DNA from: a virus
IMG/VR virus record: IMGVR_UViG_3300045971_000674
Coordinates: 1-64,000 of that record
DNA: 64,000 bases
Strand: one strand, 5' to 3'
Part shown: positions 57,283 through 64,000 of the stretch, one piece after another
Layout: each line of letters opens with the position of its first letter
Numbering within the stretch: the first letter of the stretch is position 1
Notes under the pieces: generated by a model
The model's database searches: none
The model's input: only the letters and a program-made list of their open reading frames with translations
Told to the model about the DNA's origin: nothing
Position numbers and translations under genes: made by a program

Positions 57283-57928
57283 CAGTCGGCGTAAACCAAT
57301 CCTGGTACCTTCCGGGGAAGTTCGCCGGTTGGTAGAGCCAAGGCCCACCTTCCATGGTGGTCAGCTTGATGGCGACCTTTACGTGCTCATACGAGCCGAC
57401 CAGAATCGGAGAGATGGCAGTGATGAAGTGTGGTCCTGCTGGGAACAGAACGAGAGTGCCACGCTGTGGGACCAGGCTGAAGTCATAAGCTGCGAACTCG
57501 AGCTTGCCGCCGTACACCTCGAAGCGAGTATCCAACGGCACTCCGCCATTGTAGTCCTTCAGCCAGAGGAAGCCGACCAAGTCGACGTCACGGCTCTTGA
57601 CCCACTTCTTGCGAATGAACTTGGCGTTCTCACAGCCGTGTGGCTCACAAGGATCATTCGGATTCTCGAAGTACTGCTGGAAGAGGGGGCTCTCCATGCC
57701 AGCAACTATTCCCGCATAACGATCTTCGATTTCAGACACGTGCGGCTGAAGGAGTTGAACGATAGGGGCGTTCGTTGCGGCATCGCGCATGATGCGATCA
57801 TGGCGGAGCGGTCGGTTCTTGTTCTTCTCGTCAAAGGACGGGACCTTGATGCCGAGTTCAGCAATGAGCGTCTCACACCTGGCAGGTGAGATTGCGTCTT
57901 CGACGATGAAGAAAGGACTTTTGATCAT
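57278..57928 (-). CDS. 2OG-Fe(II) oxygenase-like protein, 216 aa
   Basis: ATG 57928 (MIKSPFFIVEDAISPARCET) is chosen since the longer frame would overlap the preceding gene. The C-terminal half has prolyl-4-hydroxylase-like strands: VDLVGFLWLKDYNGGVPLDT, FEVYGGKLEFAAYDF, VPQRGTLVLFPAGPHFITAI and SPILVGSYEHVKVAI, with His in GPH as the distal metal ligand candidate. The usual proximal His-x-Asp is not clear (DVD at that place). T4-like cyanophages carry such genes near virion genes. A late motif (57934-57941) ends only six bases before the ATG and there is no SD. Confidence 0.6.
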   Translation of the reverse strand: MIKSPFFIVEDAISPARCETLIAELGIKVPSFDEKNKNRPLRHDRIMRDAATNAPIVQLLQPHVSEIEDRYAGIVAGMESPLFQQYFENPNDPCEPHGCENAKFIRKKWVKSRDVDLVGFLWLKDYNGGVPLDTRFEVYGGKLEFAAYDFSLVPQRGTLVLFPAGPHFITAISPILVGSYEHVKVAIKLTTMEGGPWLYQPANFPGRYQDWFTPTE

Positions 57929-57933
57929 GCGGG

Positions 57934-57941
57934 TATTTACA
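57934..57941 (-). promoter_or_regulatory. Late-promoter motif TGTAAATA
   Basis: Contains the TAA stop of the 57937 gene. Predicted start falls at the 57928 ATG, so either the message is leaderless or the motif is fortuitous. Confidence 0.35.
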
Positions 57942-58473
57942 CCAGCCCGAGATGCTTCGCTGTGACAGCGTCCAGGATGATGTGTGGGCGACGTGCAGCT
58001 CGGCCCATATTGACCTCGCACATACGACCGAACTTGGCGCTCAGCTGCATGTTGGTACGCAGACCTGCCTCTTCACGCCAGAACGTGTAGGTGTTCTCAG
58101 CCAGCTTGTAGGTGATCTTGTCGTCACCGGTCAGGTCAACAACGCGGAGCAGCGGGAACGAATACGAGCGATCGAGATAGGCAGTGACCTTCTCGCCGTC
58201 CACAGATACTTCGCCGATGGCTTCAGTGGTTGGCTCTTCCTCAGCAGGCATTTCTTCAGCAGGCGCTTCGTCAGCTGGTGGCTCTTCAGCAGGTGCTTCG
58301 TCAGCTGGTGGCTCTTCGGTGGGGGCTTCCTCATCCATCATGCCAACTGCCATGTGCAGAAGATTGACAGGAGTTGCTTCAACCACTTCAACTTCGTGGC
58401 CTGCATCCTTGAGCGCTTGTTCGCCAGCGGAAACGTCTTCACCTGGTGGTGCAAAGATAACGACTTGTGCCAT
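57937..58473 (-). CDS. Structural-type protein with acidic Pro/Glu/Ala repeats, 178 aa
   Basis: N-terminal ~45 residues form a small alpha/beta unit (AQVVIFAPPGEDVSAGEQAL). Residues ~48-84 are acidic repeats of the EEPPADEAPA type, encoded by a 30-bp tandem repeat. The C-terminal ~90 residues are beta-rich (VTAYLDRSYSFPLLRVVDLT; RPHIILDAVTAKHLGLV). Function unknown; acidic linkers of this kind occur in prohead and decoration proteins. Starts four bases after the stop of the 58477 gene. Confidence 0.6.
   Translation of the reverse strand: MAQVVIFAPPGEDVSAGEQALKDAGHEVEVVEATPVNLLHMAVGMMDEEAPTEEPPADEAPAEEPPADEAPAEEMPAEEEPTTEAIGEVSVDGEKVTAYLDRSYSFPLLRVVDLTGDDKITYKLAENTYTFWREEAGLRTNMQLSAKFGRMCEVNMGRAARRPHIILDAVTAKHLGLV
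58258..58317 (+). repeat. Tandem 30-bp direct repeat (two units, one mismatch)
   Basis: Units 58258-58287 and 58288-58317 differ only at the C/T in AGCAGG[C/T]GCTTC. They encode the acidic EEPPADEAPA repeats of the 57937 gene and could change in number by slippage. Confidence 0.85.
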
Positions 58474-58476
58474 GGG

Positions 58477-58917
58477 TTACTCCAGCCCCGCCAAACGGCG
58501 GAAACGCTTGCGGGTTGCAGCAGCCTCTTCTTGGAGGGCTGCGCTCTTTGCTTCAACGATTGAAACGGGCATGCTGCTTTGTGCAGTTGCAGCAAGCTTG
58601 GACTTGTCGATGCCGATGCGCTTGACCACTTGATAGGTCTTCGTGCTGTCGCCGCAATTGACACCAACAGAGAACACGATGTCGAAGGCAGCAACTGCGT
58701 CTACATTGCCGTACGAGACGGGCGTGATGCTGTTGGCATACACGGTAATGTTCTTGCAGTCGAGGTCAGCGGCAGGCGCGCCAATGGCGATGTCATCGTA
58801 ATCAGCATCGTAGGCATCGTCATGCGAAGGGGTCATTGAAGCAGTGATATCACCAGTCACGCCGAGGGCGGCAGCGCTGATGATTGGCATGTTCATTTCG
58901 TTTGTGGTCTCAGCCAT
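58477..58917 (-). CDS. Hypothetical structural protein, 146 aa
   Basis: ATG 58917 (MAETTNEMNMPIISAAALGV) has GGAG five bases before; the upstream in-frame ATG at 58938 has no SD and lies too close to the late motif. Residues 20-115 are beta-rich with three Cys/Asp-rich turns (DADYDDIAIGAPAADLDCKN; SVGVNCGDSTKTYQVVKRIG). C-terminus is basic helix (AAATRKRFRRLAGLE). Role unknown; late promoter and neighbours suggest a virion part. Confidence 0.6.
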   Translation of the reverse strand: MAETTNEMNMPIISAAALGVTGDITASMTPSHDDAYDADYDDIAIGAPAADLDCKNITVYANSITPVSYGNVDAVAAFDIVFSVGVNCGDSTKTYQVVKRIGIDKSKLAATAQSSMPVSIVEAKSAALQEEAAATRKRFRRLAGLE

Positions 58918-58934
58918 AGCTTCTCCAATGGATT

Positions 58935-59609
58935 TCATACAGAGCTATTTACAGCGTGGGCCCAGTAAGCTGCAGCCCGGTCGCGTAGCTCTTGCATGTG
59001 ATCCGCAAGCTTGACCTTGAATTCTTGAGGAAAGCCACTGTCTGCCACCATGAGAATGAAGCCGTCCTTGATGGTAGTGCCGAACATTTCATTGTGCGCC
59101 ATACCGTAGAAACACAATTGGCACTTGTAATTCCCGATGTCACTATGTCCCTTGACGCGCGATGCAGTTTTGAAGTCGACAATGGCTGGTACGCCCTTGT
59201 AAACACCGATGAGATCGCAACGACCGGCGATCTCGATCTCGTGGGAGACCAAGCAGACCTCTTGGCCCCACACTTCGTCGACCTTCTTGAGCAGCATCTT
59301 CAGCGCATTGAAGGAAGCCATGTCCGCTTCAGACACTGGCTTGCCCTCGATCGGTGCATTGACGACTTCACCCTTGAGGAAGCGTTCAGCCAGCAAGTGG
59401 ACTGTAGTGCCGCGATCGGTGGCGAACTTCGACTTCTCAACTGCCAATGAACCGAGTGCATCTTGCCAGCGCTTCAGCGAAGCCTTCTTTTCAGGCGCTT
59501 CGGTAAAGCCCAAAATCGTGGTGATTGAGGGCATCGGTCCGGCATCAGTGAGATACCATCGCCCACCCAGATGGGTTTCAGTTGTTATCTCGGGATATGG
59601 AAATTGCAT
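58935..59609 (-). CDS. PD-(D/E)XK exonuclease (RecB/Cas4-like)
   Basis: 224 residues from ATG 59609. Motifs of the RecB-type nuclease family: RGTTVHLLAERF (His71, Glu75), EIAGRCDLIGVYKG (Asp132), AIVDFKTAS (Asp145-x-Lys147), then CQLCFYGMAHNEMF (Gln/Tyr motif). Cyanophages and other T4-like phages encode such exonucleases, likely in recombination or host DNA use. The start of the gene is overlapped by 32 bases by the homing endonuclease gene, which appears to have inserted next to it. Its 3' codons contain the late motif for the 58917 gene. Confidence 0.78.
   Translation of the reverse strand: MQFPYPEITTETHLGGRWYLTDAGPMPSITTILGFTEAPEKKASLKRWQDALGSLAVEKSKFATDRGTTVHLLAERFLKGEVVNAPIEGKPVSEADMASFNALKMLLKKVDEVWGQEVCLVSHEIEIAGRCDLIGVYKGVPAIVDFKTASRVKGHSDIGNYKCQLCFYGMAHNEMFGTTIKDGFILMVADSGFPQEFKVKLADHMQELRDRAAAYWAHAVNSSV
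58946..58953 (-). promoter_or_regulatory. Late-promoter motif TGTAAATA
   Basis: Lies within the last codons of the exonuclease gene; predicted start near 58940, ~23 bases before ATG 58917, with GGAG in the leader. Confidence 0.65.
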
Positions 59610-60201
59610 CTTCTCGCCTTTTAGACCAATATGCGCGGCGTGCAGCAGCGATTTTGGCTCTATGTTCTTCTGTTTTGGGACCACTCAAATTTTTCCGATG
59701 TTCTTCAGATAACGGAACACCTTTGAAAAGTGCAGATATGTCAGGTCGAGAAACACCTTTACGAGCCGCAGACATCTTAGCTTTCGTTTCAGAGGTTGCA
59801 CGTCTTGTGCGATTTGCCTCGCTGATTTTGCCTCGATGATCAACAGAAAGACATTTACCAGTTTTCGCTTTGCTAATCTTAGCACGAATGGTCTCTGACG
59901 GATTGGCAAGCCCTTCACCACCATCAGTCAAATTAAGAAGCGGACCTTTGCCAAGATCCTTTCGTCCTATTACAGCAATGAGACATCGCTCCAGAAATAG
60001 TGCATGCGCCTCATCTAATGCCAAAACAATTTCTATTTTGGGAGACGTGCCATCACGTTTCATTTGTTGCAATGTATTTGTGAAATGACACCTGTCGCTG
60101 CGCTTTAGATGGCTAAAAGCCCTGTTACCAGACCCCTTACCAACGTAAAACGGTTCGTCGGTATCTGGCCGACGATAGATGTAGGAATAAAATTGTCTCA
60201 C
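59578..60201 (-). CDS. GIY-YIG homing endonuclease with NUMOD3-type repeats
   Basis: 207 residues; GTG start overlapping the upstream stop (GTGA). GIY-YIG-type domain: FYSYIYRRPDTDEPFYVGKG at the start, Arg in GNRAFSHLKR, Glu in LERCLIAVIG. From ~100 on come basic repeats (PSETIRAKISKAKTGK; VDHRGKISEANR; SETKAKMSAARKG; LSEEHRKNLSG; TEEHRAKIAAARR). The gene is visibly A/T-richer than its surroundings, a mark of recent arrival. It lies between the 60198 gene and the exonuclease gene and overlaps the start of the latter. Confidence 0.85.
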   Translation of the reverse strand: MRQFYSYIYRRPDTDEPFYVGKGSGNRAFSHLKRSDRCHFTNTLQQMKRDGTSPKIEIVLALDEAHALFLERCLIAVIGRKDLGKGPLLNLTDGGEGLANPSETIRAKISKAKTGKCLSVDHRGKISEANRTRRATSETKAKMSAARKGVSRPDISALFKGVPLSEEHRKNLSGPKTEEHRAKIAAARRAYWSKRREDAISISRDNN

Positions 60202-60890
60202 TTCTTATGTGATATGCGTTTGTTATACGCCACAAGCCGCTTCGATAATGGCTTTCTGCGTGTAATTCTGCCTTTCAATAATCTGATAATCCGCTTCTTC
60301 TTGGAGGCGATGCGAAGCTTCAGACGGGTACGTGCCTTTGGTCGTGGCTTGTAAGCGTTCTTGATGTTGCTTACAACACGACCCTTGCGCCAGCCGGAAG
60401 TAACGCGGAAGCCACGTTTGATCTTCTTGCCAGAGCGACGGAATGCGCGCTTGACCCCTTCTTCGAGCTCCACTTCGGGCTCAGCTGCCTCAACATCTAC
60501 AGCTTCAGGGTCAATTGTATCATCTTGCCCAGGCCCTTCGGCACCTTCGATAGGTTGTTCGGCCTCGTGCTCTTCAATGCCCATCTCTTTCAGAGTGGTT
60601 TGGTCGAGGACGACTCCGGTCGGGTAGGCCTTGTCACCTTCACGAGATAGGACGATCGTCCCATCACCAATCTCCACGAAGACTGGGTTGTCGTCGTGGT
60701 CATACACCTCTCCGTCCTGACCATCTTCAGCCAGGTCGAAGAGAGCATTGAGTTGGTCCAAGTCCAACTTCATCGAGAAGCCATCACATGAGATGAGGAT
60801 GCCGTGGTGAGCCAGATGCCCCACGTTCCAGCCACCTTCAGGGGTGACTGGACCTTGGATTTCCTCGGTGACTTCTCGAAGTAGACGCAT
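60198..60890 (-). CDS. Head-type protein with acidic middle and strongly basic C-terminus, 230 aa
   Basis: Begins MRLLREVTEEIQGPVTPEGG, a short amphipathic helix like other head proteins here; residues 15-105 look like a small domain (HGILISCDGFSMKLDLDQLN). An acidic linker (105-142) is followed by ~85 residues with Lys/Arg at about every second or third position (RRSGKKIKRGFR; RTRLKLRIASKKKRIIRLLK). The tail probably binds DNA. It could be an internal head or core protein; no family is recognised. Coupled to the 62602 gene by TAATG. Confidence 0.6.
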   Translation of the reverse strand: MRLLREVTEEIQGPVTPEGGWNVGHLAHHGILISCDGFSMKLDLDQLNALFDLAEDGQDGEVYDHDDNPVFVEIGDGTIVLSREGDKAYPTGVVLDQTTLKEMGIEEHEAEQPIEGAEGPGQDDTIDPEAVDVEAAEPEVELEEGVKRAFRRSGKKIKRGFRVTSGWRKGRVVSNIKNAYKPRPKARTRLKLRIASKKKRIIRLLKGRITRRKPLSKRLVAYNKRISHKK

Positions 60891-62602
60891 TACTGCAGAT
60901 CGCGACCGCGTTGGCTGAGGCGCTTCGACAGGGTGTCCATCATGCGAGCGATGGTAGACCCAGCATTCTTGTCACCTTGTTGCACGAGCTTCATCTTGCG
61001 GGCGACTTGTGGTGGAAGGGTCTCAGAGTTGATGCCAAGAGCGAGCAGCAAGTTGTGCGTAGCAGTCTCGACTTCAGTTGCCGCAGGAGCTTGGCCAGCC
61101 CTTGGTGCAACAGGCGCTTGAGTTTGCATGGCAGGAGCTTCAGACAAAGCACGACCTGAACGACGGCGTGCTTCCATCTTGGCTTCAGCAGCTTCGTCAT
61201 CGAGAGGAGCCATTGCGTCAGAAGGCTTGAGGCCCATGCGAACAGCCAGCATGCGCATCTTGAGCTTCAGATCGGAGTTGTCTTCGATGACCTTCGAGGC
61301 ACGGTACAGGGCAGTCTTGACTTGCTGTGGGCCAGTCGTTGACACGAGATCTTCTGGCAGGCCAAGCTTCACGAGGATGGTCTCGAGCTGCTTCTGCAGA
61401 TAGTTGCCAGCCTTGAGCTTGGCTTCGTTGAGGCCTTCCTTCATGGCGAGTTCGTCAGGAGTAACTTCCTTCGGAGCATCCTTTTCGATGGCATGGCCAG
61501 TAGCAGTGGCATAGACCTTCAGGAAGTCCATGAATGCGCGACGCACAGACAGTTGCTGACGCAGCATCTCAGCAGCTTCTTGCACGCCGGTGGTGATGCC
61601 TTCGGTGTTGAGCTTCAGACCAGGGATGCCGAGCAGCGAGAACAGCACGATGACCTGCTTCTCAAGCTTGAACTTCAGCTTCGACACCAGCATGCGCTGC
61701 TGGCCGTCGAGTGGGATGTTGAAGCCGTCGATCACGCCGTCGCGATCCTCAGCTGGCTTTGCTGGCGCCTTGCCAGCTTCTTCGAGATGTCCTTCGCTCA
61801 GTACGCGCTGAAGGAATTTGTTACCAATGCTCATGTTGTCTCCTTGGGGGTTGTAGCCTTCAGCTGCTTTCATTTTCTTGCCAACATTCTTCAGCTTCGA
61901 ATGTTTGTCTTTGCCCTTGTCCTCTTCCTCTTCAGGAGGAGTCTCTTCTTCACCGCCTTCAGGTGCGGCTTCGCCTTCACCCTCTTCGCCTTCTTCGCCC
62001 GCTGCCGGCTCTTGCGAGACTTCGTCAGCGGTTCCGTTGGTGCGGTCTACACCGTCGTCGTCAGCAGTTCCGATGACATCCATCTCGTCATCATCTTCAT
62101 CAGGTTCAGCATCATGGGCTGGGTCGCCCACATCGGCTTGATCATCCATGTTGACAGCATTGGGATCTTCAGCATCGGCTGCAGCGTTGGGGCCTTCGCC
62201 CTTTGGCCAGATCACGTCAACGATGTCGAACCGGCCAGCCAGCTCATTGATGGCTTCTTCAATGTCATCTTCCATGCCGAGCAGCTTCTTCATCTCGGCT
62301 TCAAAGGCATCGGCTTGGGTGGCATTCACGTAGACCTTGACGATCTTGCCGTCATCGGTCTCGAGGCCGTACAGCACGCTGTCAACTTCGTCGTTCAGGT
62401 CCTTGGCCTTCTCGAGGTAGTTGGCAACATCAGAGCCAGAGATCTTGCCATCGGCATTGATGGTGTTGCGCATCAGCGAGAACTTGACGTCAGTTTGTAT
62501 TCCACCGGCTTTCTTGGAGACATCTCCCTTGCCAGCATCCGAGCCATCGCTACGCGATAGATCGGTTTGGCTGACGAATTCGAGCAGTGAACGGTAGGTC
62601 AT
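60890..62602 (-). CDS. Large acidic virion/prohead-associated protein, 570 aa
   Basis: Begins MTYRSLLEFVSQTDLSRSDG. Residues ~35-135 form a domain (FSLMRNTINADGKISGSDVA; VYVNATQADAFEAEMKKLLG). Residues ~140-250 are a very acidic, disordered stretch (E/D/G-rich, EEGEEGEGEAAPEGGEEE). Residues 255-570 are helical (KFKLEKQVIVLFSLLGIPGL; QLETILVKLGLPEDLV). No family is recognised. The composition resembles scaffolding or core proteins, but the prohead protease cluster is at the other end of the window, so the role stays open. Confidence 0.55.
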   Translation of the reverse strand: MTYRSLLEFVSQTDLSRSDGSDAGKGDVSKKAGGIQTDVKFSLMRNTINADGKISGSDVANYLEKAKDLNDEVDSVLYGLETDDGKIVKVYVNATQADAFEAEMKKLLGMEDDIEEAINELAGRFDIVDVIWPKGEGPNAAADAEDPNAVNMDDQADVGDPAHDAEPDEDDDEMDVIGTADDDGVDRTNGTADEVSQEPAAGEEGEEGEGEAAPEGGEEETPPEEEEDKGKDKHSKLKNVGKKMKAAEGYNPQGDNMSIGNKFLQRVLSEGHLEEAGKAPAKPAEDRDGVIDGFNIPLDGQQRMLVSKLKFKLEKQVIVLFSLLGIPGLKLNTEGITTGVQEAAEMLRQQLSVRRAFMDFLKVYATATGHAIEKDAPKEVTPDELAMKEGLNEAKLKAGNYLQKQLETILVKLGLPEDLVSTTGPQQVKTALYRASKVIEDNSDLKLKMRMLAVRMGLKPSDAMAPLDDEAAEAKMEARRRSGRALSEAPAMQTQAPVAPRAGQAPAATEVETATHNLLLALGINSETLPPQVARKMKLVQQGDKNAGSTIARMMDTLSKRLSQRGRDLQ

Positions 62603-62604
62603 GG

Positions 62605-64000
62605 TTACTTGTCCTTCTTCATGTCTTTCGGTGCCTCAAACTTTACGTGCTTGAAGGTGCGGCGGCGCTTGACAATTTCGCGGCCCGTTCCTGGTACGAC
62701 GTAAGAGCCAATGGCTCCAGCATTGGTTGCGGCGGCGTTCTGTGCTTGGGCAAGTGGGGCGGTTCCAATCGGCGCAGAGCCGGGTGTTGGGATAGGACCC
62801 TCACCATCCTCCGTGATCTTCGAAATGCTTTGCAGCAGCTTCATCTCTTGCACCATGTCTCCGTTCTGTGCTGCTTGGTCGCCGGCTGCCAGCAGTGTGG
62901 CGCTCATGATAGCCCGCAGTCTAGTCAACAGCGGCGAGTTACCAACAAACTGGGAAACCAGGTAGAACAGCTTCGTTTGAAACTTCACCTTCTCGTCAAA
63001 GGTCAATTCGTCGTAACGCATCATCCCATCGAGTAGAGTATTTATGCGCTCGACATTCAGACCTGGCGCAATCTGAAGGATACGGAAGACCTTGCGATGA
63101 TCTTCCCATTCGATTGGTGTCTCACGACCGTAGCTCAGGTCAATGTGAATGAACTTCCAAAGCTGAGGCGGAACGCGTCGCGTCACACTGAACAGCTGCT
63201 TGGCAACCTTCGGCCCAAGCAGCTTCTTGACGGCTGGAGTTCCAGAGCGCCACACTGGGTAGCCCCAGAAGTTGAGTGCGCCCATGTCCATGTCGAACTT
63301 CTGCAGCCGCATGTGCGTCTTGTCACGTAGCAGCCGCATGCCTGGCTTGTCCTTCTCACGATAGATCAGGCCAGCCATGAGATATGAGGCGATGTAGGTG
63401 CAGAGGATGTTCGCAGCATCTCTGCCCTTGTACATCGACATGTCCGAGTGTTCACGCTTCTCGGTGATCAGGTCTTCCTTCAACGAGACATTACCACCGT
63501 ACTCGATGTCAGCATCAGCGAGGACATTCCAGATGTCATCCTCGTCAAAGTCCTTCTTGGTGGTCAGCTCGAATTCAAAGCCACCACCCTCTCCGTCTTC
63601 ATCGAAGAGGCGAACGAGCTTTACCTTGCCAAGCTTCTTCAGCTGCTGGACCATCAGCTCTTCTTGCTCGGCCTGATCTTGAATGCCTTCATCAGGATGC
63701 AGCGTGATGGACCAGACTTGGGATTCTGTCAAGCTCTCAGCAACTTTCTCTTCTTCCTCCGGCGCTTCGTGCACTGCCTTGGCAGTACGACCGTAGAGCA
63801 GGGCAACCAGCTGTGGCAGATTCTGGGTCTTCCCAATCTTGCCGCCGAGTTCGTCGAGATCCCGCTTGGCCTCTGCAAATGCGAGCAGAGTGCGGCGGAT
63901 AATCTCGGCGCTCAGACCAATGGTGCGACCACCCTTGAGCTTCAGCTGGAACTGGTCCTTGTTAGCCTTGAAGTCCTTGAGCGAGGCAAGCAGCTTCTGC
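62605..64000 (-). CDS. Virion-type protein, N-terminus beyond window
   Basis: The frame is open from the right edge to the stop at 62605 (~465 visible residues); a GTG at 63774 is not needed as a start. Visible parts: LLASLKDFKANKDQFQLKLK, YKGRDAANILCTYIASYLMA near the middle, FDMDMGALNFWGYPVWRSGT, and a C-terminal Ala/Pro/Gly-rich stretch followed by basic RRRTFKHVKFEAPKDMKKDK. No family recognised. It precedes the 62602 gene by two bases and is probably part of a structural operon entering from the right. Confidence 0.6.
   Translation of the reverse strand, partial: QKLLASLKDFKANKDQFQLKLKGGRTIGLSAEIIRRTLLAFAEAKRDLDELGGKIGKTQNLPQLVALLYGRTAKAVHEAPEEEEKVAESLTESQVWSITLHPDEGIQDQAEQEELMVQQLKKLGKVKLVRLFDEDGEGGGFEFELTTKKDFDEDDIWNVLADADIEYGGNVSLKEDLITEKREHSDMSMYKGRDAANILCTYIASYLMAGLIYREKDKPGMRLLRDKTHMRLQKFDMDMGALNFWGYPVWRSGTPAVKKLLGPKVAKQLFSVTRRVPPQLWKFIHIDLSYGRETPIEWEDHRKVFRILQIAPGLNVERINTLLDGMMRYDELTFDEKVKFQTKLFYLVSQFVGNSPLLTRLRAIMSATLLAAGDQAAQNGDMVQEMKLLQSISKITEDGEGPIPTPGSAPIGTAPLAQAQNAAATNAGAIGSYVVPGTGREIVKRRRTFKHVKFEAPKDMKKDK

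Noticed and set aside
61493-62560. 355-codon plus-strand frame
   Set aside because: Antisense to the 570-residue acidic gene; its hydrophobic look comes from reverse-complemented acidic repeats.
1-64000. tRNA genes, CRISPR arrays, integrase or insertion sequences
   Set aside because: Looked for by eye on both strands; nothing convincing was seen.

Overview
The window is a piece of a large tailed phage genome of the T4-like (contractile-tail myovirus) superfamily. The evidence is a set of recognisable T4-type proteins: prohead protease gp21, portal gp20, a tape measure protein, the tail assembly chaperone pair gp26/gp51, the recombination nuclease gp46/gp47, the late sigma factor gp55, and baseplate proteins gp48/54, gp53, gp5, gp25 and gp6. 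A PAAR tip, a two-component spanin and a lysin are also present. The spanin pair implies a Gram-negative host. Coding is dense: genes usually overlap by ATGA, TGATG or TAATG, and no gene-free stretch exceeds about 110 bases. I see no tRNA, CRISPR array, integrase or insertion sequence.

Layout. Positions 1-6173 (minus) hold head and neck genes: tape measure, portal, a prohead core-like protein and the prohead protease, which runs off the left edge. Positions 6251-9348 (plus) hold the tail chaperone gene with a strong -1 frameshift signal, an Ig-like surface protein and a small fibre-type protein. Positions 9420-14739 (minus) hold small unknown genes, a PD-(D/E)XK nuclease, and a 419-residue protein whose C-terminal half carries three motifs of the T7 RNA polymerase/Pol I palm. 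Positions 14812-19478 hold a GIY-YIG homing endonuclease (plus) and the minus-strand block gp55 - gp47 - two small genes - gp46. Positions 19608-30297 (plus) hold a nucleotidyltransferase and the baseplate hub and wedge genes. Positions 30373-43879 hold two giant virion proteins (2985 and 1518 residues). Positions 43921-51981 hold fibre and adhesion genes interrupted by an HNH endonuclease. Positions 52012-54373 hold the lysis cassette. A five-gene minus-strand cassette (54257-55553) separates it from the PAAR gene and one further structural gene (to 56860). Positions 56857-64000 (minus) hold virion-type proteins, a 2OG-oxygenase-like protein, a RecB-type exonuclease and a third homing endonuclease.

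Regulation. The gp55 homologue fits with eighteen copies of a T4-late-type motif (consensus N-[ACGT]-TAAATA, T4 TATAAATA) placed just upstream of genes on both strands. A few early-type (sigma70, mostly extended -10) promoters precede the gp55 gene and three minus-strand small-gene groups. The most notable signals are: a slippery heptamer plus 16-bp hairpin in the chaperone gene; a possible compact single-subunit polymerase; a 37-bp exact inverted repeat shared by 9395-9431 and 56242-56278 and read in different frames; a ribosome-site hairpin whose stem is cut by a late start site (57254-57282); and a roughly 55-residue module repeated seven times in small structural proteins.
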